Notes: a model not told the origin generated them from the sequence alone. Shown: positions 26,082 through 36,112, counted from the first letter of the stretch. The stretch: 64,000 nucleotides of DNA from Betaproteobacteria bacterium HGW-Betaproteobacteria-6 (GCA_002842145.1 PHCF01000001.1:18903-82902); one strand, 5' to 3'. A program made the numbers and translations.

Positions 26082-27419
26082 CTATCTGAACTCGAAGGCC
26101 TCCTGGTGGAACGCGGCGCGCGACAGGCCGCTGGCCTGTAGTGCCTGGCCCAAAGACCTGCCCCAGGCAGCCGGGCCGCAGAACCAGACGGTGCTGTCAG
26201 GCCGGAGCGTAGAGGCGACTTCCTGCGGCGTAAGCGGGCCGGTGTTGTCGGTCTGGCGGCGGTGCAGGCGGACGCCGGCGGCGTCGCAGAGGGCTTCCAG
26301 ATGTTCGGGGAAATCGCCGGGAGCGGCGTTTGGCGTGCAGTAGAACAGATCGGCAGTAGCTTTCGTTGGCGCCGGGGCGGCTGCCAGTTGCTCGAGGCGG
26401 GCGAGGAAGGGCGTAATGCCAATGCCGCCGGCGACCCAGACCTGATGAGCCGCATTCCCACGGTCAACCGGAATTTTTGGCGAAAAATCAAATGCGCCGT
26501 AGGGGCCTTCGAGGGTGATCGTCTGGCCGGCCTCGATCAAGGCGGGGAGCTGGGCGGTGAAATCACCGAGCGCCTTGATGGCCAGGGTCAGCGTGCCTTC
26601 CTGCGCGTTCCAGGCCGAGGCGATGGTGAACGGGTGGGCACCTTCGCCGCGCGAGCCGAAGTTGGCGAAGAGGAATTGTCCGGCCTTGTGACCGGGCCAG
26701 TTCTTTTCGGGACGGCAGACCATTTCAAGCAATTTGCCGTCGTGCTGGCTGATTGAAACGATCTGGGCCGAGTGCTGGCGCTTGCGGCCGATGCGATTCG
26801 ATAGCGAAAGCAGGGCGGGCACAAGGCCGGCAGCGGCGAGCGCGGCGGTCAGCCAGCCGAGCGGACTTTGCCAGAAAGTCGTCGGCATGAGCATCAGGCC
26901 GTGGAAGGCGCCGGCCAGGAAAACGGCGCCAAAGGCCTTGTGCACCCAGCGGAAATAGCGGTAGGGAATACGTTTGACGAGGGCGACGACGACCAGGGCG
27001 AGCAGGATGTACCCGGCCCATTCGCCGACATCCTTGGCCAGATCGATCCACATGTCGGGTTCGCCACGTGGTCCGCGCGGGCCGCGTGGACCGGTGATCA
27101 GGCCGGCCTTGGACAGATTCTTGGGCAGCCATTCAATCATCCAGTGGGTGAAGACGAGCAAACCGGCGCCGATGCCGATGTTCTTGTGCAGGCGGTAAAG
27201 TTTATCGAGGCCGCCGAAGCGTTGTTCGAGCCAGGGCGAACGCGTGGCGAGCAGGATGCCGGCGCTCATCCACCACAGGGCGAGCAGTCCGGACAGGATG
27301 ATCAGTGGCTTGCGCCAAGCCCAAGGGCCCTCAGGGTTGGCGGCAAGTACGTCGGGCAGCGCGAAAACTCCCCACAGAGTGAGGGGGATGAGGGCCAGGA
27401 AAAGCAGGGGGCGTTTCAT
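26082..27419 (-). CDS. Ferric reductase-like membrane oxidoreductase
   Basis: About 445 residues: five or six membrane spans with His pairs (LYRLHKNIGIGAG, FTHWMIEWLP, FRWVHKAFGAVF, AGAFHGLML) suited to bis-heme binding, followed by a ferredoxin-NADP reductase module. The latter has the FAD motif HPFTIASAWN and NAD motif WVAGGIGITPFLARL, plus terminal AFHQEAFEFR. Electron transfer across the membrane from NAD(P)H is inferred. A short loop GPRGPRGPRGEP lies between the second and third spans. Start choice between 27419 and 27449 is uncertain; neither has a clear ribosome site. Confidence 0.78.
   Translation of the reverse strand: MKRPLLFLALIPLTLWGVFALPDVLAANPEGPWAWRKPLIILSGLLALWWMSAGILLATRSPWLEQRFGGLDKLYRLHKNIGIGAGLLVFTHWMIEWLPKNLSKAGLITGPRGPRGPRGEPDMWIDLAKDVGEWAGYILLALVVVALVKRIPYRYFRWVHKAFGAVFLAGAFHGLMLMPTTFWQSPLGWLTAALAAAGLVPALLSLSNRIGRKRQHSAQIVSISQHDGKLLEMVCRPEKNWPGHKAGQFLFANFGSRGEGAHPFTIASAWNAQEGTLTLAIKALGDFTAQLPALIEAGQTITLEGPYGAFDFSPKIPVDRGNAAHQVWVAGGIGITPFLARLEQLAAAPAPTKATADLFYCTPNAAPGDFPEHLEALCDAAGVRLHRRQTDNTGPLTPQEVASTLRPDSTVWFCGPAAWGRSLGQALQASGLSRAAFHQEAFEFR
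26457..26494 (+). repeat. Dispersed 38-bp repeat, copy 5 (antisense in coding sequence)
   Basis: CCACGGTCAACCGGAATTT then TTGGCGAAAAATCAAAT. It runs opposite to the ferric-reductase gene and reads FDFSPKIPVDRGN there; the A/T parts are partly altered. Confidence 0.75.
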
Positions 27420-27517
27420 GATGGCAGCGGAATAGTGTTTTGATGACATCAGTCTAGTCCGCAAGTTGCCATCCCGCTGTCAGCAGCGTGTTTCAGGTTG
27501 TAAGCAAATGAAACTGC

Positions 27518-27557
27518 CTTTTCAATTTTGGCCTTTATTTCCGGTTGACCGTGGCAA
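27518..27557 (-). repeat. Dispersed 38-bp repeat, copy 6 (after tex stop)
   Basis: Begins immediately next to the tex stop codon: TTGCCACGGTCAACCGG, AAATAAA, GGCCAAAATTGAAA on the tex strand. Nearly complete match to the consensus. Confidence 0.92.
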
Positions 27558-29879
27558 TCATTTGCGCAGCTTGGCAAAGGCCGAGGCCATTGCATTGCCG
27601 GCCGGAGCCGGGCCGGTGCTGCGCTGCTGGGGGTGAACCGGCGCATTGCCACGGCTGCTCGGGGCGTTGTCGTGGCGCTTGGCCTGGCTCGGCTCGTCGC
27701 CCATGCGCATGGTCAGCGCGATGCGCTGGCGCTGCAGGTCGACTTCGAGCACCTTGACCTTGACGATCTGGCCGGCCTTGACCACCGTGTGCGGGTCCTT
27801 GACGAAGGTGTTGGAGAGCGCCGAGACGTGCACCAGGCCGTCCTGATGCACGCCGATATCGACGAAGGCACCGAAGGCGGCGACGTTGGTCACGACGCCT
27901 TCGAGGATCATGCCCGGGCGCAGGTCGCCAACCTTTTCAACGCCGTCGGCGAAGGTCGCCGTCTTGAACTCGGGGCGCGGGTCGCGGCCGGGTTTTTCCA
28001 GTTCCCTGAAAATGTCCTGCACGGTCGGCAGGCCGAAGCGTTCGTCGGTGTATTTCGACGGGTTGATGCCCTTGAGGGCGCGGCTGTCGCCGAGGATTTC
28101 CTTGATCGACTTGTTGAGGTCGACAATGATTTTCTCGACCACCGGGTAGGCTTCCGGGTGCACCGACGAGCTGTCGAGCGGGTTGTCGCCGTTCGGCACG
28201 CGCAGGAAGCCGGCCGCCTGTTCGAAGGTCTTGTCGCCGAGGCGCGGTACCTTTTTCAGTTCGTCGCGCGAACGGAAGGCACCGTTGGCATCGCGGTAGC
28301 TGACGATGTTGGCGGCGAGCCCGGCGGTCAGGCCCGAAATGCGGGCGAGGAGCGGCACAGAGGCGGTATTGACGTCGACACCGACGGCATTGACGCAGTC
28401 TTCAACCACGGCATCGAGATTGCGTGCCAGTTTGGTCTGCGAGACGTCGTGCTGATATTGGCCGACGCCAATGGATTTCGGGTCGATCTTGACCAGTTCG
28501 GCCAGCGGATCCTGCAGACGGCGGGCAATGGAGACGGCGCCGCGGATCGAGACGTCGAGATCGGGGAATTCCTTGGCCGCGAATTCGGAGGCGGAATAGA
28601 CCGAGGCACCGGCTTCGGAGACGACAATCTTCTGCAACCGGGCTTCCGGATAGCGCTTCATGACGTCCTGGACCAGCTTGTCGGTTTCCCGGCTGGCCGT
28701 GCCGTTGCCGATGGCGACCAGGCTGACCTGGTGCTTGGCGGCCAGGCGGCTGATGGTGGCGATTGAGCCGTCCCAGTCGCAGCGCGGCTCATGCGGGTAG
28801 ATGGTGGCGTGGTCGAGCATCTTGCCGGTGGCGTCGACGATGGCGATCTTGCAGCCGGTGCGGATGCCCGGATCGATGCCCATGGTGACGTGCTGGCCGG
28901 CCGGGGCGGCGAGCAGCAGGTCTTTGAGGTTGCGCCCGAAGACGCGGATGGCTTCTTCCTCGGCGCGCTCGCGCAACTCGTTCATGAGTTCGAGCTCGAG
29001 ATGGGTGTAGACCTTGACCTTCCAGGTCCAGCGCACGGTGTCGGCCAGCCATTTGTCGGCCGGGCGGCCCTGCGACTTGATGCCGAAACGGACGGCGATA
29101 CGCTGTTCGCAGGGGTTCTGCGTGCCGGGTTTGACGGCCTCCGGGTCGAGTTCGGAGTCGAGGACCAGCGCGACCTGCAGCATGCCTTCGTTGCGGCCGC
29201 GGAGCAGGGCCAGGGCACGGTGCGAGGGCATCGTGGCAATAGGTTCGGCGAAGTCGAACCAGTCGCGGAACTTGGCGCCTTCGGTTTCCTTGCCTTCGAC
29301 GACGGTCGAGCGGACATGGCCGTGCTCGCTGAGGTAGGCGCGCAGGCCGCCGAGCAGTTCGGCATCTTCGGCGAATTTTTCCATGAGGATCTGGCGGGCG
29401 CCGTCGAGCACGGACTTGGCGTCGGCAAAACCGGCGTCGGCGTTGATGAACTTTTCAGCTTCGTCGTCCGGCGTCAGGTTCGGGTCTTCGAGCAGACCGA
29501 GGGCGAGCGGCTCAATGCCGGCTTCGCGGGCGATCTGCGCCTTGGTGCGGCGCTTTTGCTTGTACGGCAGGTAGAGGTCTTCGAGGCGCTGCTTCGTTTC
29601 GGCATCGCTGATCTCGGCCTTGAGCTCCGGCGTCAGCTTGCCTTGTTCCTCGATGCTGGCGAGGATGGCGGTGCGGCGTTCTTCGAGGTCGCGCAGGTAG
29701 GTCAGGCGTTCTTCGAGGTTGCGCAGTTGGGTGTCGTCGAGGCCGTCGGTCGCTTCCTTGCGGTAGCGCGAGATGAAGGGCACGGTGGCGCCTTCGTCAA
29801 GGAGGGCGATGGCGGCGTTGACCTGGGCCGGGCGGACGCCGAGTTCGGCGGCAATGCGGTGTTCAATGGGTGGCAGCAT
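27558..29879 (-). CDS. tex: RNA-binding protein Tex
   Basis: A 773-residue Tex protein of the S1 RNA-binding family. N-terminal helical region with [22 protein letters not shown]; YqgF-like middle ([35 protein letters not shown]); helix-hairpin-helix region ([19 protein letters not shown]); C-terminal S1 domain ([35 protein letters not shown]) and a basic Gln/Pro-rich tail. It probably affects transcription or RNA handling. It is divergent from fliW with a 118-bp shared promoter gap. Confidence 0.95.
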   Translation of the reverse strand: MLPPIEHRIAAELGVRPAQVNAAIALLDEGATVPFISRYRKEATDGLDDTQLRNLEERLTYLRDLEERRTAILASIEEQGKLTPELKAEISDAETKQRLEDLYLPYKQKRRTKAQIAREAGIEPLALGLLEDPNLTPDDEAEKFINADAGFADAKSVLDGARQILMEKFAEDAELLGGLRAYLSEHGHVRSTVVEGKETEGAKFRDWFDFAEPIATMPSHRALALLRGRNEGMLQVALVLDSELDPEAVKPGTQNPCEQRIAVRFGIKSQGRPADKWLADTVRWTWKVKVYTHLELELMNELRERAEEEAIRVFGRNLKDLLLAAPAGQHVTMGIDPGIRTGCKIAIVDATGKMLDHATIYPHEPRCDWDGSIATISRLAAKHQVSLVAIGNGTASRETDKLVQDVMKRYPEARLQKIVVSEAGASVYSASEFAAKEFPDLDVSIRGAVSIARRLQDPLAELVKIDPKSIGVGQYQHDVSQTKLARNLDAVVEDCVNAVGVDVNTASVPLLARISGLTAGLAANIVSYRDANGAFRSRDELKKVPRLGDKTFEQAAGFLRVPNGDNPLDSSSVHPEAYPVVEKIIVDLNKSIKEILGDSRALKGINPSKYTDERFGLPTVQDIFRELEKPGRDPRPEFKTATFADGVEKVGDLRPGMILEGVVTNVAAFGAFVDIGVHQDGLVHVSALSNTFVKDPHTVVKAGQIVKVKVLEVDLQRQRIALTMRMGDEPSQAKRHDNAPSSRGNAPVHPQQRSTGPAPAGNAMASAFAKLRK

Positions 29880-29997
29880 GGGTGCGGCAGTGCAGCAAAA
29901 ATGGGGGGTGCACTATGCGCAATAGTGGTGGAAAATACAACCATCGCCGCTGGGTGTAGGATATGTTATATGCATTCAAATTGAGAGGAGAACAAGA

Positions 29998-30441
29998 ATG
30001 AAAATTGAAACCTATTTGTTTGGCGCAGTTGAGGTCAGCCCGGAAAAAATCATCAATTTCCCGAATGGCCTGGTTGGTTTTGAGAACAACAAGCGTTTCA
30101 TGCTGGCCCATGAAGAAGGCAAGGAGCATCCGGCCAGTTTTACGTTGCAGTCGCTCGACGACCCAACGCTGGCTTTCCAGATTGTCGACCCGTCGACACT
30201 GGGGTTCAATTACGAACTGGTGTTGAGCGATGCTGAAAATGCCCTGCTACAGTCGCCGGCCCCGGAGGATGTGGCCGTTATGCAAGTGTTGTTCAAGCAG
30301 GATGAAGGCGGCAAGCCGACCATTACGCCGAACCTGCGCGCGCCGTTGCTGATCAATACCAGGGCACGGGTCGGTCTGCAGAAGATCATGGAAAACATGC
30401 GCCCGAATATCACGCTGTCGAATCTGGCCAGCGCCGTCTAG
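29998..30441 (+). CDS. fliW: Flagellar assembly factor FliW
   Basis: A 147-residue FliW. The signatures are [16 protein letters not shown] near residue 20, [14 protein letters not shown] and the C-terminal [19 protein letters not shown]. FliW binds flagellin and the CsrA regulator in a partner-switching control of flagellin synthesis. ATG 29998 follows AGAGGAGAAC by about 6 bp. No csrA or flagellar gene lies beside it here, which differs from its usual position. A strong terminator follows. Confidence 0.93.
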   Translation: MKIETYLFGAVEVSPEKIINFPNGLVGFENNKRFMLAHEEGKEHPASFTLQSLDDPTLAFQIVDPSTLGFNYELVLSDAENALLQSPAPEDVAVMQVLFKQDEGGKPTITPNLRAPLLINTRARVGLQKIMENMRPNITLSNLASAV

Positions 30442-30463
30442 ATTACTTCGCCCTCGGAGTGTC

Positions 30464-30494
30464 AGCCACTGTCCGTTGGATGGTGGCTTTTTTT
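30464..30494 (+). terminator. Intrinsic terminator after fliW
   Basis: Stem AGCCAC/GTGGCT (30464-30469 with 30483-30488) with a 13-base loop, followed at once by seven T. Confidence 0.8.
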
Positions 30495-30532
30495 ATGCCT
30501 CGATATTCTCGAGCCAGGGGGCATACCGACGC

Positions 30533-31198
30533 TCATGACTTGCCGCGCAGCACCTTGCCGATTGCGCCTTCGCAGGCATTGGCGACGCGCTCGTATTCTT
30601 CGGCGGTATCGATCCTGGCCTGGGCTTCGTCGACCAGCTTGATCTGTCGCTGGACGTAGGGCGCCCAGCGCGTATCAAGTTCCTGGCGGAGCCGGGCGGC
30701 GGTCTGACCGACCGGGCCGCGCCAGATGGACCCGGTGGCAAAACGGGCATTGAGGGATTCGGTCAGCCCCTTCTCGATACTGGCGATGTGCTTCTGGTAA
30801 GCCTCGACGTGGCGCATTTCATGTTCGTAAATTTCCTTGTAGGCGCAACTACCTGCGGGAAATTCGCGGGCGACGTAGACGGTCATCGGGCTGAAGCCGA
30901 AGCTCAGCGTGATCTGCGGGCTGGCGCATTCCCAGCGTCCGCTCGGGTCTGTGATGGCCGGCGTATGCGAGGCGAAGCTGACGGTCGCGCTGCCGCGGGT
31001 CAGGCCGAGTACCTGTTTGCCGGGGCGGGCCAGGGCGGCGCCGATGTTTGTCAGCGACTTGTAGCTGTACTCGGTGTTGGTGCTCAGGCGCTCTTCAATG
31101 CGCTTGATCGTGACCGATGGCTTGGGCAGCGCGTCGCACGGGTCGGCCCGGCTCGGACTGGTCATGAGCAGCAGGGGAAAAATGAGCAGAAAACGCAT
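30533..31198 (-). CDS. Exported protein with HExRH motif, putative metalloprotease-like
   Basis: A 221-residue protein with a signal peptide (LLIFPLLLMTSPSRADPC). A central beta-rich part (VYVAREFPAGSCAY) precedes a helix KEIYEHEMRHVEAYQKH, where HEMRH resembles a zinc-protease HExxH, though Arg at the third variable position is atypical for activity. The C-terminal half is a long helix (SLNARFATGSIWRGPV ... ARLRQELDTRW). It resembles DUF922-like secreted proteins only loosely. Its stop is 39 bp from the fliW terminator, facing it. Confidence 0.5.
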   Translation of the reverse strand: MRFLLIFPLLLMTSPSRADPCDALPKPSVTIKRIEERLSTNTEYSYKSLTNIGAALARPGKQVLGLTRGSATVSFASHTPAITDPSGRWECASPQITLSFGFSPMTVYVAREFPAGSCAYKEIYEHEMRHVEAYQKHIASIEKGLTESLNARFATGSIWRGPVGQTAARLRQELDTRWAPYVQRQIKLVDEAQARIDTAEEYERVANACEGAIGKVLRGKS

Positions 31199-31210
31199 TG
31201 GCTGGCCGGT

Positions 31211-31732
31211 TTACAGCGGCTTCAGCGTATCGCGATAACGACGGGCGTTGGCCACGTAATGTTCGGCCGATTTCTGCAGGTTGGCGACATCCTGGTCGCT
31301 CAGTTCGCGCACCACCTTGCCGGGCGAGCCGACGATCAGTACGCGGTCGGGGAAGACCTTGCCTTCGGGAATCAGCGTATTGGCGCCGACGATGCTGCCT
31401 TTGCCGATGACCGCCCGGTTGAGGATGACCGAGCCGATGCCGATCAGGCTGCCGTCGCCGACGGTGCAGCCGTGCAGCATGACGAGGTGGCCGACGGTGA
31501 CGTTGTTGCCGATGTGCATCGGGACGCCTTCGTCGGTATGCAGCACCGAGCCATCCTGAATGTTGGTGTTGTCGCCGATGTGGATCGGGTCGTTGTCGCC
31601 GCGCAGCGTGGCGTTCCACCAGATCGAGCTGTTGGCGCCGAGGCGGACGTCGCCGATGACCGTGGCGTTGGGGGCGATCCAGGCGTTGTCGCCGAGTTGG
31701 GGCTGTTTGTCGGCGAGGCGGAAGAGGGACAT
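31211..31732 (-). CDS. Gamma-carbonic anhydrase family protein
   Basis: A 173-residue left-handed beta-helix protein of the YrdA/CaiE type, with hexapeptide repeats such as [21 protein letters not shown] and [11 protein letters not shown]. Candidate metal-binding His occur in VLHTDEG and [11 protein letters not shown], matching the three family ligands. ATG 31732 was chosen over an upstream in-frame start because AAGGAG lies 5 bp before it. The dispersed repeat lies in the leader just upstream of that site. Confidence 0.86.
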   Translation of the reverse strand: MSLFRLADKQPQLGDNAWIAPNATVIGDVRLGANSSIWWNATLRGDNDPIHIGDNTNIQDGSVLHTDEGVPMHIGNNVTVGHLVMLHGCTVGDGSLIGIGSVILNRAVIGKGSIVGANTLIPEGKVFPDRVLIVGSPGKVVRELSDQDVANLQKSAEHYVANARRYRDTLKPL

Positions 31733-31748
31733 GCGGACTCCTTGGGTC

Positions 31749-31787
31749 ATTTCAATTTTGGCCATTTTTTCGGGTTGACCGTAGCAA
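31749..31787 (-). repeat. Dispersed 38-bp repeat, copy 7 (leader of gamma carbonic anhydrase)
   Basis: TTGCTACGGTCAACCC, GAAAAAAT, GGCCAAAATTGAAAT in gene direction, ending about 9 bp before the ribosome site. G-for-C change at the end of the core. Confidence 0.9.
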
Positions 31788-31837
31788 CGCCGGCGAACGG
31801 CGAGATCGGCCAATTTTACCTGCCCGGCGGCGGCAAA

Positions 31838-33082
31838 CTAACCGCAATACTCCCGCCAGGCTCCCCGGCCCGAGCGCTTGACCTGATATAGCGCCTCATC
31901 AGCCTGGCGGATCAAGGCCGGCACATTGTCGGCATGTTTCGGATAATGGCTCCAGCCCAGGCTCAGGCCGACGCAAACAGGCTCGTTCAGGCCGAGGTCG
32001 AAGGGGGCGCCGATCCGTTTGATCAGTTGCTCGGCCAGCGCGACGATTTCATCGCGCCCGACATCTTCGAGAACGATCAGGAATTCGTCGCCGCCGAGTC
32101 GGGCGATGGTGTCCGTTTCGCGCATGTTCTCGCGCAGGCGGCTGGCAACGACCTTGAGCAGCTCGTCGCCGACCGGGTGGCCGAGCTTGTCGTTGATTGC
32201 CTTGAAGCCGTCGAGGTCGAGGAACATCACGGCGAACGGCTTGCCGTCGCGGTGGGCGCGCTCCCAGGTTTTCTGGATGCGCGAATTGAGCAGCAGGCGG
32301 TTCGGCAGCCCGGTCAGCGCATCGTAGTGGGCAAGGCGCTCGACGGCGGTCTCGACGTGATTCATCCGGCCCATGTCGGTGGTGATCCCGACATACTGGA
32401 CCGGCTGACCATCGCGGTCCCTGACCGTGCTGATCGACAGCCACTCGTGATAAATCTCGCCGCTCTTCCGCCGATTCCAGATCGCGCCCTGCCATTCGCC
32501 GGTGCTCAGAATGGCGTCCCACATCCGGCGGTAGAAAAATTGGTCGTGCCGACCCGAGCGCAGCACGCGCATGTGCTGGCCGAGCACTTCCTTCTCGGTA
32601 TATTCCGTGGCCGTCTCGAAAGCCGGGTTGACGGCCACGATGCGGCAATCGACATCGGTTACCACGATGGCTTCCTGGGTCGACTGGAACACCGTGCTGG
32701 CGATGTGCAGCTTGGCCTCAACCTCCTTGCGTGCGGTGGCATCACGCACGACGCACAGCGTTTGTTTCTGGCTGCCGATGTCGAGGGGGGAGAGCATGAT
32801 GTCGACCGGAAACAGGCTGCCGTCCTTGCGGCAACCGAGCAGGTCGTTGCTCGCGCCCATCGCCCGTGCTTTTGGTGCCGCCTGGTATTGCTCACGATAA
32901 GTGGCATGCGCCGAGGCCAGTTGCCGTGGCGTCAGGCGCTCCACCGGCTGGCCGACAAGTTCGTCCGGAAGGTAGCCGAACAGACGTCCCAGTGCGCCAT
33001 TTACATACAGAATCAGGCCTGCTGCATCGACCACCAGCAAGCCATCGGGAACCGCCTCGAATATTTTCTCAAAGACTTGCAT
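31838..33082 (-). CDS. PAS-PAS-GGDEF diguanylate cyclase
   Basis: A 414-residue cytoplasmic protein with two PAS domains (residues 1-125, start MQVFEKIFEAVPDGLLVVD, and 130-250 with a PAC tail TVRDRDGQPVQYVGI) and a GGDEF domain. The catalytic loop is RLGGDEFLIVLE and the product-inhibition site RxxD is present (RETD, five residues before GGDEF). It should make cyclic-di-GMP in response to a small signal bound by PAS. ATG 33082 is chosen since the residues before it are not PAS-like. Convergent neighbours, single-gene unit. Confidence 0.9.
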   Translation of the reverse strand: MQVFEKIFEAVPDGLLVVDAAGLILYVNGALGRLFGYLPDELVGQPVERLTPRQLASAHATYREQYQAAPKARAMGASNDLLGCRKDGSLFPVDIMLSPLDIGSQKQTLCVVRDATARKEVEAKLHIASTVFQSTQEAIVVTDVDCRIVAVNPAFETATEYTEKEVLGQHMRVLRSGRHDQFFYRRMWDAILSTGEWQGAIWNRRKSGEIYHEWLSISTVRDRDGQPVQYVGITTDMGRMNHVETAVERLAHYDALTGLPNRLLLNSRIQKTWERAHRDGKPFAVMFLDLDGFKAINDKLGHPVGDELLKVVASRLRENMRETDTIARLGGDEFLIVLEDVGRDEIVALAEQLIKRIGAPFDLGLNEPVCVGLSLGWSHYPKHADNVPALIRQADEALYQVKRSGRGAWREYCG

Positions 33083-33272
33083 CAGTCGTGACCATGCAAT
33101 GCCTCTTACTTCTCCCGGATGATTCTGTTGAAACGCCGAATCCGCGACAAATACGTTGAATTGGATTGCTATCCGCCGCCGAAGGTTCCCCGGTTGCCCG
33201 CTCAAGCCGACCGTGAGCGGAGCGCATTGCCGCGGCCCGGCCGGGCTGGCATGATCGCCGTTCTACCCAAAG

Positions 33273-33312
33273 GATTTCAAAATGAGCGATTTTTCGGCGT
33301 TGACCGTGGCAC
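33273..33312 (-). repeat. Dispersed 38-bp repeat, copy 8 (over a start codon)
   Basis: Overlaps the start of the MazG-like gene: ATTTCAAAATG, AGCG, ATTTTTCGGCG, TTGACCGTGGCA on the plus strand. The gene's ATG lies inside the repeat's A/T arm. Confidence 0.8.
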
Positions 33313-33638
33313 TGCGGGCGTTTCGCGATGCCCGCAACTGGCAACAGTTTCACACCCTGCGCAATCTGATCACCTCGCTCAACCTCGAAGCGGCTGAGTT
33401 GCTCGAATTGACGCAATGGAAAAGCGACGCTGAAGTCGAGGCGCTGCCAGCCGATCCGCAAGCTGGCGAGGCCCTGCGCGACGAATGCGCCGACATCCTG
33501 CTCTACCTGCTGCTCATTGCCGATACAGCGGGCATCGATCTCGCCGCTGCCGCCCGCGCCAAACTGGCCAAAAACGCCGAGAAATACCCGGTGGACAAAG
33601 CCTACGGTTCGCGGGCCAAATACACCGAGCTAGGTTGA
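33282..33638 (+). CDS. MazG-like nucleotide pyrophosphohydrolase
   Basis: A 118-residue all-alpha NTP pyrophosphatase of the MazG/RS21-C6 type: metal-binding EAAELLE-type helix near residue 36 (SLNLEAAELLELTQW) and DECADILLYLLLIAD near residue 69 with EExxD-like spacing. These enzymes remove non-canonical nucleotides. The start codon sits within a dispersed repeat copy, and the 3' end overlaps the convergent rlmJ by 9 bp. Confidence 0.84.
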   Translation: MSDFSALTVALRAFRDARNWQQFHTLRNLITSLNLEAAELLELTQWKSDAEVEALPADPQAGEALRDECADILLYLLLIADTAGIDLAAAARAKLAKNAEKYPVDKAYGSRAKYTELG

Positions 33639-34475
33639 TTCGCTTTCCAGCGTGTATTTCGCACCCTCGCCCTGGGCGAGCAGCCCGGCCAGCGTCGGCA
33701 GCGAGTCGTGCAAGGTTTTTTCCAGCGTCCATGGCGGATTGATGACGAACATCCCGCTGCCGTGCATGCCGAAACCATCCCTGGCCGGTGCCTTGACCTC
33801 CAGCGTCGCATGCAGCCAGTTGGCCGCCCCCAGTCGCTTCAGCTTGTCCGGCAACTGGCGCGATTCCGGTTTGCCGAGCATCGGATACCACAGCGCGTAA
33901 GTGCCGGTGGCGAAGCGTTTGAGCGAATCCTGCAGGGTCTTGACGACAGCCGTGTAGTCGCCCTTCGTCTCGTAGGACGGGTCGATGAGAACCAGCGCCC
34001 GGCGGGGCGGCGGGGGCAGGATGGCCTTGAGGCCGGCAAAACCGTCGCCCTCAGTGATGGCAACAGCGCGGCCGGCGCCCTTGAAGCATTCGGTCAGCAG
34101 CTTGCCGTCGGTGCTGTGCATTTCATAGAGGCGCAGACGGTCGCTGTCGCGCAGCAGTTGGCGGGCCAGCCACGGTGAACCGGGGTAATGGCGCAACTGG
34201 CCGTCCGGGTTCAGCATCCTGACGAAATCGAGGTAGTTGAGCGCCGCCTTGGGCAAGCCCTTGGCTTCCCAGAGTCGACCGACGCCGTCGCGGTATTCGC
34301 CGAGTTTGCTGGCGTGAGCCGATTCAAGCGCGTAACGCCCGGCCCCGGCGTGGGTGTCGATGATCCAGAACGGCGCCGGCTTTTCAGCCATGTATTGCGC
34401 GATCTCGATCAGGATGAGGTGTTTCAGCACGTCGGCGTGGTTGCCGGCGTGAAAGGCATGGCGGTAGCTGAGCAT
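33630..34475 (-). CDS. rlmJ: 23S rRNA A2030 N6-methyltransferase RlmJ
   Basis: A 281-residue RlmJ: N-terminal LSYRHAFHAGNHADVLKH is the family hallmark. SAM motif IIDTHAGAGRYAL and catalytic motif LVLIDPSYETKGDY (DPSY in place of the common DPPY) follow. The C-terminal GMHGSGMFVINPPWTLE is conserved. It methylates A2030 of 23S rRNA. Starts at ATG 34475; overlaps the mazG-like gene tail-to-tail. Confidence 0.93.
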   Translation of the reverse strand: MLSYRHAFHAGNHADVLKHLILIEIAQYMAEKPAPFWIIDTHAGAGRYALESAHASKLGEYRDGVGRLWEAKGLPKAALNYLDFVRMLNPDGQLRHYPGSPWLARQLLRDSDRLRLYEMHSTDGKLLTECFKGAGRAVAITEGDGFAGLKAILPPPPRRALVLIDPSYETKGDYTAVVKTLQDSLKRFATGTYALWYPMLGKPESRQLPDKLKRLGAANWLHATLEVKAPARDGFGMHGSGMFVINPPWTLEKTLHDSLPTLAGLLAQGEGAKYTLESEST

Positions 34476-34497
34476 TTTGGGGAGGCCTGTCTGGCCC

Positions 34498-36024
34498 TTA
34501 ATCCGGGAGTCGGTCGAGGGCGAAGAATTCTAGCCCCTCGTTGGCTTCCATGCATGTTCCGATTTGACGGTGCAGGGAACGTCCGGGCAATTTGACCATG
34601 ATTTTCTGGCCCGTACGGAATGTGCCGGGTGCCGTGATCAGCCCGGAATGCTTGCCGAAGGCCGGCAGGGTGTGCAGGAAAACAGCCCGCTGCTCGGCAA
34701 CTTCCTCCGCCACGACATCGACCACACTGACCTGCGGCGACATGAGCTGCAAACCGAGTTCGAGCCGAATCTGCGAAGAGGAAATACGACGTACGAGGCA
34801 GACGTGAATCTTGCTCGACTCGCGCGGCTGCAGGGCGACGATGTCGCCGGCACCCAGATTGCGCTTCTCGCCCTTGATGAAACGCAGGAGGAAACCGTCC
34901 GGACTTTCGTCGACCATGGCCCATTCGCTCGACGAGTGATCGCGGCCATCGTAGCGCGAGGCCGAATCAACCGACCGGCGCGAGAACGTGTTGCCGTCGA
35001 GGAAACTGAGGACCGGCCCGAATCCGCTGACCAGGTCGCCGCGTGGGCGAAAGCGGGTGCGGTTGAAGCGGCGGGCGCTCTTGCCGCCAATGGCGACGCG
35101 CAGGGTCTGGAGCAGGGCCGGGGTCGCATCGAGATCAGGGTCGATGGTCTTGCCCGGGCGCCGGGTGATGTTGCGGTCGATGGCCGCGATGATCTGCGTG
35201 CAGTCGATGAGCAGGCTGCCGAAAGTCGAGGTCCCCGCGGGCAGGCGGGAGATTGGGTAGCCCGGATTGCCTACGTCCGGGCGAACGAGGATGCAGGGGT
35301 CGCTGGTCTTGCCGCTGCCGGTTTCTGGCGTAACTTCGCCGATCAGCGCGTAGGCGGCGAGTTGCCGGGTGCAGGTGTTGATGATGTCGATCTCGGCCCG
35401 GGGCAGCTTGGTCGGCTCCAGGTGGGCGAAGAGCAAGGCGCCGAGGTATTCGTGCTCAATCGGTGCGGTTTCTCCGTTGAGCGGCTTCGAGCGTTGGCCG
35501 CGAACCATCTGATAGAGGTCGTGCAGGGCCTGCCATGAGCTCGCCGAGGGGGCGGCATAGGCGCGGTAGGCGAGCAACTGACGGCGGCTGATCATGGCCA
35601 TGGCACGGCTCACGCTGCGATGCATGAGGTGGCTGAGTCCGTCGTTGAGATGGCCCTTGTTGATGCTGCGAGCAATGCCGGCGTAGGCGATGGCCAGGCC
35701 CTTGAGCAGGTTGTCTGCGTGCAGCGCGGAAGTGGATGTGCTGAGCGGCAAGGGCAGGACAGCTTGACCGATCAGTTTTTCGAGAACGGGGAGGGCTTCT
35801 TCGGCCTCGAGCCTGACGTCTTCAAGCAGCTTGAAGCGCATGTGCAGGTTTGCTTGCCCGTTGATGCTGGGCAGGACGCTGCCGGCCAGCTTGGCGATGG
35901 TTTCCTGCGGCGACAGGCCGGTCACCGTATCGAGCAGACCGCGAACTGCGGCTGCGCTTTTCTGTTCGGCCGCATTTTGGCCGAACGGAAACAGGTCGCG
36001 TAGCAGTTGCAGGGGTGATTCCAT
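34498..36024 (-). CDS. Large PilZ-domain-like protein
   Basis: A 508-residue soluble protein. The last 180 residues resemble a PilZ domain: RRFNRTRFRPRGDLVSGFG with the Arg-rich entry motif, then DESPDGFLLRFIKGEKRNLGAG. The N-terminal 300 residues form a helical region of unknown fold with a repeated SINKGHLNDGLSHLMHRS-type pattern. PilZ proteins bind cyclic-di-GMP, which would link it to the GGDEF and HD-GYP genes nearby. The PilZ call rests on pattern resemblance, with moderate certainty. Start at ATG 36024 rather than 36033 is uncertain. Confidence 0.6.
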   Translation of the reverse strand: MESPLQLLRDLFPFGQNAAEQKSAAAVRGLLDTVTGLSPQETIAKLAGSVLPSINGQANLHMRFKLLEDVRLEAEEALPVLEKLIGQAVLPLPLSTSTSALHADNLLKGLAIAYAGIARSINKGHLNDGLSHLMHRSVSRAMAMISRRQLLAYRAYAAPSASSWQALHDLYQMVRGQRSKPLNGETAPIEHEYLGALLFAHLEPTKLPRAEIDIINTCTRQLAAYALIGEVTPETGSGKTSDPCILVRPDVGNPGYPISRLPAGTSTFGSLLIDCTQIIAAIDRNITRRPGKTIDPDLDATPALLQTLRVAIGGKSARRFNRTRFRPRGDLVSGFGPVLSFLDGNTFSRRSVDSASRYDGRDHSSSEWAMVDESPDGFLLRFIKGEKRNLGAGDIVALQPRESSKIHVCLVRRISSSQIRLELGLQLMSPQVSVVDVVAEEVAEQRAVFLHTLPAFGKHSGLITAPGTFRTGQKIMVKLPGRSLHRQIGTCMEANEGLEFFALDRLPD

Positions 36025-36112
36025 GATGACCACAGATAATTCGACAGGCGAATTATCGGGGAATTTTCCGGGAATATCTGTGTGTTATTTCCGCATTACG
36101 TATACTCCGGCC

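Noticed and set aside
27060-27100. Collagen-like triplets GPRGPRGPRGEP in the ferric-reductase-like protein
   Set aside because: Too short for a collagen helix; a Pro/Arg-rich loop occurs in this family.
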